Below are positions 6,239-11,018 of a DNA stretch of 11,018 nt, in pieces. Below the pieces are notes generated by a model that was not told where the DNA came from, did not search any database, and saw nothing but the letters and a program-made list of their open reading frames with translations. How positions within the stretch are numbered: position 1 is the stretch's first letter; every line of letters begins with the position of its first letter. The position numbers were made by a program, and so were the translations under genes. Source of the DNA: Sandaracinaceae bacterium (lineage in GTDB: Bacteria; Myxococcota_A; Polyangia; Polyangiales; JAFGIB01); contig JADGRG010000626.1 in NCBI GenBank assembly GCA_017881145.1, positions 1 through 11,018 of the forward strand. Reading direction: 5' to 3'.

Positions 6239-7381
6239 TCAGATCCGCATCGGCATGATTACGCCCACGAACTCGGTCGGTCCGGCTGGACGAATCACGC
6301 CGGGATCGAGCTGTCCGCCGAGCTCGAGCTTGACGTCGTCCTCGAGGATGGCGCCGAGCACATCGAGCACGTAGCGGGCGTTGAAGCCGATCTCGATGGC
6401 ATCGCCAGCGAAGTCGACATCGAGCTCTTCCAAGCCCTCACCGACATCGGGATTCTCGCTGGTGATGCGTAAGATGCCCGGCTCGACGTTGAAGCGCACC
6501 GCGCCGCTTTTGTCGCTGGCCACCAGCGAGATGCGCCGCAGTGCTTCGATGAGCAGCGAGCGCTTGATGCCGACCTTGCGGGTCAGCGAGGTTGGGATGA
6601 CTTTCGCATAGGGCGGGAACTGTTCGTCGACCAGCTTCACGCTAAGCACGACGTCGTCGCGTCGGAAGAACGCGCTGCCACCCGCGCTGGCGATGTCGAC
6701 GGTTGGTGCGGCTTCGTCGCTCTTCTGTTTGGTCGCGTCGGCCTTGGCTTCGTCGATCATGCGCCGCAGCTCGCCGATGCCCTTGGCGGGAACCAGCATG
6801 GTGAAGTTCAGAAGCTTCTGGCCTTCGCCGCGTTTGTATTCGGCCTTGGAAAGCCTATGGCCATCGGTGGTGACCATGCGCACGGCTTTGCCATCACCTT
6901 CGAAAAGCGCTCCGGCCAGATGCGGCCGCGTGTCGTCGGAGGACATCGAGTAGTGCGTCAGCGCGATCAGGCGACCGACTTCCTCGGCATCCAGCGTTGC
7001 GAACTCTGCGGCGCCTGGACTCGGCAACGAGGGGAAGTCTTGACCCGGCATGCCCGGAATCTTGAAGCGCACCTTGCCAGAACGAATCTCGACCGCGTGG
7101 TTGCCAACCACCTGCAAGCTCACTTCGCCTTCCGGCAAGTTCTTCGCGATGTCGAAGAGCGTGCGTGCGGCGACGGCTATCGTGCCGCCGGTCTTGACCT
7201 CTGCGTTCGCCGTGGAGGTCACGGAGAGGTAGAGATCGGTGGCAGCGAAGCGCAGCGTCTTGGGTCCATCGGTCGAAAGCAAGATGTTCGAAAGGATCGG
7301 CATCGAGCTCTTGCGATCAGCCACCGAATGGGTGCGCGCGAGCGAACGCAGGAAATCCTTCTTCTGAATCGTGAGATGCAT
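6239..7381 (-). CDS. dnaN: DNA polymerase III beta subunit (sliding clamp)
   Basis: Forms the ring-shaped dimer that tethers DNA polymerase III to the template and recruits repair and ligase partners. It has 380 residues with the three clamp domains. The start MHLTIQKKDFLRSLARTHSV is typical and KSSMPILSNILL follows. VTTDGHRLSKAEY is in domain 2, DEQFPPYAKVIP in the middle, and the conserved C-terminal end is VIMPMRI. The frame is open to 7426, but the ATG at 7381 is preferred because AAGGTG lies just upstream at a good distance and the protein then begins as in other clamps. A charged linker with ADATKQKSDEAAP (about residue 220) looks like a family-variable insertion. It lies in the order dnaA-dnaN-recF, 408 bp after dnaA and 4 nt before recF. 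Confidence 0.97.
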   Translation of the reverse strand: MHLTIQKKDFLRSLARTHSVADRKSSMPILSNILLSTDGPKTLRFAATDLYLSVTSTANAEVKTGGTIAVAARTLFDIAKNLPEGEVSLQVVGNHAVEIRSGKVRFKIPGMPGQDFPSLPSPGAAEFATLDAEEVGRLIALTHYSMSSDDTRPHLAGALFEGDGKAVRMVTTDGHRLSKAEYKRGEGQKLLNFTMLVPAKGIGELRRMIDEAKADATKQKSDEAAPTVDIASAGGSAFFRRDDVVLSVKLVDEQFPPYAKVIPTSLTRKVGIKRSLLIEALRRISLVASDKSGAVRFNVEPGILRITSENPDVGEGLEELDVDFAGDAIEIGFNARYVLDVLGAILEDDVKLELGGQLDPGVIRPAGPTEFVGVIMPMRI

Positions 7382-7433
7382 GAGAGCACCTTTCTTGGGA
7401 ACGCTTGAGGAAATCACCATCCCCAAGAAGCGA

Positions 7434-7445
7434 GAGGTTAACCTC
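7434..7445. repeat. 12-bp perfect palindrome upstream of dnaN
   Basis: GAGGTTAACCTC is a perfect palindrome 53 bp upstream of the dnaN start and directly beside the AT-rich patch of the candidate origin. It could be an operator or an origin-binding site. It has no match to a named regulator site that I can support. Confidence 0.6.
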
Positions 7446-7480
7446 AGATAGATCTTTAATTCATTCGTAATCGTAGAAGG

Positions 7481-7489
7481 TGTGGATAG
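7481..7489 (-). promoter_or_regulatory. DnaA-box-like nonamer
   Basis: TGTGGATAG reads CTATCCACA on the minus strand, one mismatch from the classic TTATCCACA box. It lies immediately next to the AT-rich patch at about 7446-7475, the arrangement expected between a DnaA site and the unwinding element. It is the only near-consensus box I found in the gap; other candidates have more mismatches. Confidence 0.55.
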
Positions 7490-7545
7490 GGGAGCGATCT
7501 CGCCAAGTGCTGGTGATCAGAGCAGAGTTGGGGAATTCCGTGATC

Positions 7546-7618
7546 GGGACAAAGTCTTCGCAAAGCGTGTGTTTCGAAAGCCCCCACAAACCCCCAGAAC
7601 AACTCACCGATTTGTCCC
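7546..7618. repeat. Inverted pair of GGGACAAA/TTTGTCCC sites
   Basis: GGGACAAA at 7546-7553 and its exact reverse complement TTTGTCCC at 7611-7618 are separated by 57 bp. The right arm extends to TTGTCCCCA (7612-7620), one mismatch from the TTGTCCACA boxes of high-GC genomes. The left arm on the minus strand reads TTGTCCCGA, two mismatches away. Either a pair of weak DnaA boxes or chance. Confidence 0.4.
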
Positions 7619-7720
7619 CAGGCAAGCCGGTGGTGGGCAAGCTGTGATCTGGCTGGGGAAGGCTTGGGGTCGCGGCCGGTCGGGCGCAGCACACGCCTGC
7701 ACCTGCGCCCCGCGCCTGCA

Positions 7721-7766
7721 CTCGCGAATCGAGCGCCACGCTCGCGCTCGCGTGATCGAGCGCCAC
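7721..7766. repeat. Iteron-like direct repeats just after dnaA
   Basis: The core ATCGAGCGCCAC occurs at 7728-7739 and again at 7755-7766, each preceded by CTCGCG (7721-7726 and 7747-7752) with 1 or 2 bases between. The copies repeat every 27 bp. A shorter pair, CGCCTGCAC (7694-7702 and 7713-7721), lies beside them. They begin 23 bp past the dnaA stop and are within the candidate origin. Confidence 0.55.
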
Positions 7767-7789
7767 ACCAAACAGATTTCCGATGGAGG

Positions 7790-9193
7790 TCAAGAGCGGT
7801 CGAGCCGGTGGGCGATGGCTTGAACGCTGGCCAACACCTCGGCATCTTGACCCAGGATGCGGCTCTCGATCTTGCGCACGGCGCTCATCACGGTGGTGTG
7901 ATCTTTGCCGCCGAAGCGGTCGCCGAGCTCGCTGTAGCTGGTGTTCAGCCGCTGACGGCACAGGTACATGGCGATCATGCGCGGCTGCGCGACCGAGCGA
8001 TGTCGACGGTGCGACTTGAGGTCGGTCATGCGGATGTTGAAGTACTCGCAGACCGCGCGCTGGATGTCGTCGACCGAGGTCATGCTCTCGCGCCGCGGCT
8101 GTGAGCCACGCAGCGCCTCGCGAGCGAACGCCAGGTCGAGCGGCTGCTTGAGCAGCTCCGACTTCACCGCCAGGCGCAAGAGCGTGCCTTCCAGCTCGCG
8201 GACGTTGCTCTGCACGGTCTCGGCCAGGAAGTGCGCGACGTCGTCCGGAAGGTCGATGCGCTCTTGCTCGGCCTTCTTCTTGACGATGGCGACGCGGGTG
8301 TCGAGCTCGGGCGCCTGGATGTCGGCGACCATGCCCCACTGGAAGCGCGAGACCAGGCGCTCTTCCATTTCCTTCATCTGCTGCGGATACACGTCGCTCG
8401 AAACCACGATCTGTTTGTCAGAGTGGTAGAGCGCGTTGAAGGTGTGGAAGAACTCTTCCATGGTCTGGTCGCGCCCGGCCAGGAACTGGATGTCGTCCAT
8501 CAGCAACACATCGCACTGGTTGCGGTAGAGGTCGCGGAACTCGTCCATCTTGTGGTTCTGCAGCGCCGCGATGAACTCGTTGGTGAAGCGCTCGGCCGAC
8601 ACGTAAAGGATGCGAGCGTTGGGCCGGTCTTCCAGCACGCGATGCCCGATGGCGTTGACCAGATGGGTCTTGCCCAGGCCGACGCCTCCATAGATGAAGA
8701 GCGGATTGTAGCGGGCACCCGGGCTGGATGCGGCCGCGCTGCTCGCCGCATGTGCGAGCTGATTGCTCGGACCGACCACGTAGTTCTCGAAGCGATACTT
8801 CGGATTCAAGTTGGCCGGAAAGCGTTGTCCATGTGGCCCAAGTGTCCCGCTTGACGGGCGCAGCGCAGCAGACGGCCCGCTCGCGGGCCGCAGTGCACCA
8901 GGCGGCGTGCTCTCGCGAGGTTTGTCCGCGGGCTTGCGCTCCTGCGCCAGTCGCTCGTCGACTTCCCAGGTGACGTCGATGTCGCGCAGCCCGCTCTTGT
9001 GACGCACCAGCTCGAGGATCAAGTCGAGGTAGTGCGTGCGGATCCAGTCTGCATAGAACTTGTTCGGAATCCGCAGACGAAGCTTTCCGCCTTCGCTGCC
9101 GCCCCAAGCGATGGGCGCGAGCCACGTCTCGAAGTTTTCCTCCGAGAGTCGTCCGCGCATGTCCGTCAGCGCCGATTGCCAGTGTTCCTGCAT
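7790..9193 (-). CDS. dnaA: Chromosomal replication initiator protein DnaA
   Basis: AAA+ ATPase that binds DnaA boxes, opens oriC and loads helicase; it also acts as a transcription regulator. It has 467 residues. Domain I (1-80) contains the helix SEENFETWLAPI. A short Pro/Ser-rich linker (about 85-125) carries two similar segments, ALRPASGPS and ALRPSSGTL. The AAA+ domain starts at NPKYRFENYVVGPSNQLAHA. It has Walker A GGVGLGKT (169-176), Walker B LLMDDIQFLAG (230-240), sensor 1 VVSSDV and the sensor-2 arginine in NVRELEG (R332). The domain IV DnaA signature GDRFGGKDHTTVMSAVRKI is at 424-442. The ATG at 9193 is preferred, with GGAG upstream. The frame opens at a GTG at 9247, but the extra 18 residues are not family-like. 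It is divergent from the outer-membrane gene. Confidence 0.98.
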   Translation of the reverse strand: MQEHWQSALTDMRGRLSEENFETWLAPIAWGGSEGGKLRLRIPNKFYADWIRTHYLDLILELVRHKSGLRDIDVTWEVDERLAQERKPADKPRESTPPGALRPASGPSAALRPSSGTLGPHGQRFPANLNPKYRFENYVVGPSNQLAHAASSAAASSPGARYNPLFIYGGVGLGKTHLVNAIGHRVLEDRPNARILYVSAERFTNEFIAALQNHKMDEFRDLYRNQCDVLLMDDIQFLAGRDQTMEEFFHTFNALYHSDKQIVVSSDVYPQQMKEMEERLVSRFQWGMVADIQAPELDTRVAIVKKKAEQERIDLPDDVAHFLAETVQSNVRELEGTLLRLAVKSELLKQPLDLAFAREALRGSQPRRESMTSVDDIQRAVCEYFNIRMTDLKSHRRHRSVAQPRMIAMYLCRQRLNTSYSELGDRFGGKDHTTVMSAVRKIESRILGQDAEVLASVQAIAHRLDRS

Positions 9194-9446
9194 CGATCCG
9201 AGTTCTCCGAATTCAGGCACGTCCCCATCCTTCGCTACCAGGCGCACCCCCGCCTGTGTAGCTTTCGGAGCGATGACCTACGTCTCTGTCGCGGCGCTAC
9301 AGTTCGACCCGTCGGCTCAGTCGCGGCTCTCGAGATGGGCTTCCGTGTTCCACCCTCTCTGGCGCGCGGGAGGAAGAAACTAGCAAACGCTCCCCAGCGC
9401 GTCTACGAAGATCAAACACGAGACACACAGAAAGCGGACGCGCGCT

Positions 9447-9471
9447 GCATTTTTTTTCATTCACGAAATGC
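9447..9471. repeat. T8 tract in a small inverted repeat
   Basis: GCATTT and AAATGC form 6-bp arms around a spacer that contains the rest of a run of eight T and the sequence CATTCACG. It is the most AT-rich spot upstream of dnaA. It could be a bent or easily melted promoter element. The T run lies within and just after the left arm instead of following the hairpin, so it is not a typical intrinsic terminator. Confidence 0.4.
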
Positions 9472-9629
9472 GTCGCAATCTTCCACGCGGAGTGCACGCG
9501 GATTGCCCAATCCTCGCGCGTCCACAAGTTCTCAAAGCAAGCCAGCGTGAGCATTGGATCTTTCATCGCCGCGCGGCAAGCAAGTCAGGCCTCGCGAGCC
9601 GCAGGTCGGTCTTCTGCTCCCCAGAATTT

Positions 9630-9658
9630 TTGTGCGAGCCCACACCCGCTGCTAGGTT
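9630..9658 (+). promoter_or_regulatory. Weak sigma-70-like promoter candidate for the outer-membrane protein gene
   Basis: TTGTGC (9630-9635) and TAGGTT (9653-9658) are spaced by 17 bp and would start RNA about 20 bases before the ATG at 9685. Each hexamer matches consensus at only 3 of 6 bases, so this is a weak call resting mainly on spacing and position. Confidence 0.2.
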
Positions 9659-9678
9659 CGGAAGAGTTGCGCTTCCGA
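9658..9678 (+). promoter_or_regulatory. Hairpin in the leader of the outer-membrane protein gene
   Basis: TCGGAAG (9658-9664) and CTTCCGA (9672-9678) are perfect 7-bp arms around a 7-nt loop. The 3' arm touches the likely ribosome-binding site GAGG (9677-9680), with the ATG at 9685. If transcription starts upstream, the hairpin could limit ribosome access. Confidence 0.4.
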
Positions 9679-9684
9679 GGGACC

Positions 9685-10656
9685 ATGGATTTGTCCACGC
9701 ATATGAAACGGCGTCTCCACTCTGCGCGCACCGCGCACCGCGCACTTGCCTGTCTCGTAGCTCTCAGCTCGCTCTGCGTTCTTCTGCTCTCTGCGTTCTC
9801 TCCGACCAGGGCCTCGGCTGCGCCGCCTTGCGCGCAGGGCAAGGGTTGCCCGGTGGCGATGAGCGCAGAGACCGCGCGAGGTCTGGCACTTGGCACCGGC
9901 ATGCGTGCGACGGCCATCTCGACTTCGGCGCTCGCCTATAACCCAGCAGGGCTCGCGCTCGGTCGCCTTTATCACGTGGAAGGTGTGGTCGATTACATCC
10001 CCGGCCTGCACACCGTCGCTCTCGGCGGAGCGGTCGTCGATTCATCGACCAGTCGTCTGGCAGCCGGCTTTGGTCTGCGTGGCCTGCTTTCCGGCACGGA
10101 GGGCTTCGGTGGCTTCGACGGACGCCTGGGCGTTGCACTGCCTTTCTCGGACGCGGTGTCGATCGGCCTCTCGGGTCGCTACCTGAGCCTCACCGAGAAC
10201 CGAAAAGACGCCGCTGGCGTTGGGAAGCTCGCCGGCAAAGTCTCCGGCTTCACGATGGACGCGTCCTTGCGAGTGCAGCCGACCCAGATTCTGCAGCTCT
10301 CGCTGGGGACGCTCAACTTCATCGATCTTGGCAGCAGCTACGCGCCGCTCATGGTCAGCACCAGCGCCGCGCTCGCGCTCGGGCAAGTCGTCAACATCGG
10401 CGCCGACCTCCTGGTGGACACGTCGACCTTCGCGAAGCCGGCCTATCTGGTCGGTGGTGGCATCGAGGTGCTGGTTGGCGATTCGCTGCCCTTGCGTGTC
10501 GGTTACATCGGCGACCTTCAGCGCAAGACTCACGCGATCGGCGGGGGCCTGGGCTACACCGACCGCTTCATGGGCTTCGATATCTCGCTGCAGCAGCAGG
10601 TTTACGGTGGCAGTGACACCCGCTTCATGGGTGCTCTGCGCTACTACGTTCATTGA
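9685..10656 (+). CDS. Secreted outer-membrane beta-barrel protein, FadL/PorV-like
   Basis: Probable outer-membrane transport or structural protein. It has 323 residues from an ATG with GAGG just upstream. Residues 1-45 are a long Sec signal peptide: a basic start with KRR, the hydrophobic core ACLVALSSLCVLLLSAF, and a cleavage site at ASA (43-45). The mature start holds two cysteines (C49, C55), then GLALGTGMRATAISTSALAY and NPAGLA (86-91). This resembles the N-terminal hatch region of FadL and PorV-type barrels, in which small-residue repeats lead to NPAG. The rest shows many alternating strands rich in Gly, Ser and aromatics (for example DAVSIGLSGRYLSL, GFDISLQQQVYGG). It ends in ALRYYVH, close to but not exactly a terminal-aromatic barrel signal. 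An upstream frame to 9547 is open but lacks signal-like character. Substrate unknown. Confidence 0.75.
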   Translation: MDLSTHMKRRLHSARTAHRALACLVALSSLCVLLLSAFSPTRASAAPPCAQGKGCPVAMSAETARGLALGTGMRATAISTSALAYNPAGLALGRLYHVEGVVDYIPGLHTVALGGAVVDSSTSRLAAGFGLRGLLSGTEGFGGFDGRLGVALPFSDAVSIGLSGRYLSLTENRKDAAGVGKLAGKVSGFTMDASLRVQPTQILQLSLGTLNFIDLGSSYAPLMVSTSAALALGQVVNIGADLLVDTSTFAKPAYLVGGGIEVLVGDSLPLRVGYIGDLQRKTHAIGGGLGYTDRFMGFDISLQQQVYGGSDTRFMGALRYYVH

Positions 10657-10679
10657 CGCACGCACGCACGCACGCACGC
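10656..10679. repeat. (ACGC)6 tetranucleotide tract at the stop codon of the outer-membrane gene
   Basis: Six perfect ACGC units begin at the final A of the TGA stop codon. Just after, TCGCGACAC/TCGCGACGC forms a nearly perfect 9-bp tandem pair. It is a candidate slippage site that could vary in length, but being downstream of the stop it would not shift the frame of this gene. Confidence 0.85.
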
Positions 10680-10712
10680 TCGCGACACTCGCGACGCTTG
10701 ACGTCATCGCTT

Positions 10713-10740
10713 GGAACTTCCGTCGCGCGCTGACCTCCAA
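10713..10740 (+). promoter_or_regulatory. Sigma-E-like promoter candidate for the downstream ECF gene
   Basis: GGAACTT (10713-10719) equals the classic ECF -35 element. After 16 bp TCCAA (10736-10740) follows, one mismatch from TCAAA. It lies directly upstream of the ECF sigma-like gene, as expected for autoregulation. RNA would start only about 7-9 bases before the TTG start, which is short. Confidence 0.4.
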
Positions 10741-10751
10741 TACATAGGTCA
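10731..10751 (+). promoter_or_regulatory. Inverted repeat overlapping the ribosome-binding site
   Basis: TGACCT (10731-10736) and AGGTCA (10746-10751) are perfect 6-bp arms with a 9-nt spacer. The AGG of the right arm is the likely ribosome-binding site for the TTG at 10755. The left arm overlaps the candidate -10 region. It could be an operator or an RNA hairpin hiding the ribosome-binding site. Confidence 0.4.
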
Positions 10752-10754
10752 GAC

Positions 10755-11018
10755 TTGGCGATCGATGACGAAGCAGCGCTGCTCCTGCCACGCCTACGTA
10801 GGCGAGACGAAGCCGCGTTCGACCTGCTGGTGCGCACACATCAGGCCGCGGTCTATCGCTTGCTTTTGCGCATGCTCGCCGACCCGGCGGCAATACAGGA
10901 TGCGGAGGTTGTGATTGTCTCTCTGGTGTTGCGTTCTTTTCGGGAGGAGCGGTGCTGGCATCGTGAAACACACTCACACACATACACACACATACATATA
11001 CAAACAACACACGCACAC
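10755..11018 (+). CDS. ECF-type RNA polymerase sigma factor, N-terminal part only
   Basis: The frame is open from a TTG with AGG 6 nt upstream to the window edge (88 codons, no stop). Residues 8-50 match the start of extracytoplasmic-function sigma factors: LLLPRLRRRDEAAFDLLVRT, HQAAVYRLLLRML and ADPAAIQDAE correspond to region 2.1 and the start of 2.2. After about residue 51 the expected DxxQEVF helix is not found (VVIVSLVLRSFREE), and from residue 72 the frame reads CA-rich simple sequence as His/Thr-rich residues. Either the gene is damaged, or the end of the sequence is an assembly or read artefact. The frame is closed upstream by a TGA at 10731, so the TTG is the only usable start. Identification rests on about 45 residues. 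Confidence 0.55.
   Translation, partial: MAIDDEAALLLPRLRRRDEAAFDLLVRTHQAAVYRLLLRMLADPAAIQDAEVVIVSLVLRSFREERCWHRETHSHTYTHIHIQTTHAH
10968..11018. repeat. CA-rich low-complexity tract at the window end
   Basis: About 51 bases consist almost only of A and C with short ACAC runs and scattered T (for example CACACACATAC). It is out of character with the surrounding high-GC DNA and reaches the last base. It may mark an assembly breakpoint or low-quality end rather than native sequence. Confidence 0.8.

Larger units (their letters stand above)
7382..7789. other. Candidate chromosomal replication origin (dnaA-dnaN intergenic region)
   Basis: This gene-free 408-bp gap lies between dnaA and dnaN, one of the two common places for bacterial oriC. 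Seen in it: a 12-bp palindrome at 7434-7445; an AT-rich stretch at about 7446-7475 that could melt first; a DnaA-box-like TGTGGATAG at 7481-7489; an inverted GGGACAAA/TTTGTCCC pair (7546-7553 and 7611-7618), whose TTGTCCCCA arm resembles the TTGTCCACA boxes of high-GC bacteria; a tandem CCCCCA decamer at 7581-7600; and iteron-like repeats at 7721-7766. No protein is supported here; the minus-strand open frames are extensions antisense or out of frame to dnaA. It also must hold the dnaN promoter unless dnaN is read from dnaA. The origin role is inference from position and motifs. Confidence 0.55.
9194..9684. other. Divergent intergenic region between dnaA and the outer-membrane protein gene
   Basis: These 491 bp hold no convincing gene; open frames reading into it lack family-like or signal sequences. 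It should contain the dnaA promoter (minus) and the promoter of the outer-membrane gene (plus). Seen: an AT-rich patch with a T8 run at 9450-9457 inside an inverted GCATTT (9447-9452)/AAATGC (9466-9471) pair, and a 7-bp hairpin right before the plus-strand gene. No near-consensus DnaA box was found here. It remains an alternative place for oriC because it flanks dnaA on its promoter side. Confidence 0.6.

Noticed and set aside
7461..8339. Minus-strand open frame of 292 codons spanning the end of dnaA and the gap after it
   Set aside because: Out of frame within dnaA and very rich in Arg, Ala and His; it gives no reason to doubt that the gap is non-coding.
9691..9699. TTGTCCACG as a DnaA box upstream of dnaA
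   Set aside because: It lies inside the signal-peptide codons of the outer-membrane gene, stands alone and has two mismatches to the classic box.
10042..11016. Minus-strand open frame of 324 codons across the outer-membrane gene and the end of the window
   Set aside because: It starts in the CA-rich tract and lies antisense to a signal-peptide-bearing gene; its composition is not protein-like.
10968..11018. CA-rich end considered as part of a CRISPR or satellite array
   Set aside because: No repeat-spacer structure; irregular simple sequence only.

Overview
The window is high-GC bacterial DNA. Its core genes strongly prefer G/C-ending codons. The gene content (RluA-type pseudouridine synthase, DnaJ, a stand-alone FliI/YscN-type ATPase, the dnaA-dnaN-recF replication cluster, a FadL/PorV-like outer-membrane protein and an ECF sigma factor start) shows a Gram-negative. 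The style of the proteins is compatible with a myxobacterium-like deltaproteobacterium (Myxococcota), but that is inference, not proof.

Layout. (1) Positions 1-869, minus: 3'-truncated rluA-family gene. (2) 961-3382, plus: dnaJ followed 13 bp later by a FliI/SctN-like ATPase, divergent from the rluA-family gene. (3) 3365-5118, minus: an accessory-looking stretch holding a truncated DUF433 gene that abuts the ATPase stop codon, three uncharacterised small genes and a HEPN-domain gene. (4) 5128-9193, minus: recF, dnaN and dnaA, transcribed dnaA to dnaN to recF, with a 408-bp dnaA-dnaN gap that looks like a candidate replication origin. It has a DnaA-box-like nonamer next to an AT-rich patch, a 12-bp palindrome, an inverted pair of TTTGTCCC sites and iteron-like direct repeats. 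(5) 9194-9684: a 491-bp divergent intergenic region with a T8 tract. (6) 9685-10656, plus: a secreted beta-barrel protein. (7) 10657-11018, plus: an (ACGC)6 tract, a possible sigma-E-like promoter with an overlapping inverted repeat, and the start of an ECF sigma-factor-like gene that runs into CA-rich low-complexity sequence at the window end.

How it fits together. DnaA opens the origin, DnaN clamps the polymerase and RecF supports gap repair; their linkage is the classic chromosome-origin cluster. In many bacteria gyrB follows recF. Here a tightly packed HEPN-led operon follows instead, with relaxed codon use and a gene remnant at its far edge, which suggests that accessory genes were inserted or accumulated next to the origin. 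That operon is the best candidate for an undescribed small system (possibly toxin-antitoxin or defence related). No function can be assigned to the partner proteins from sequence alone.
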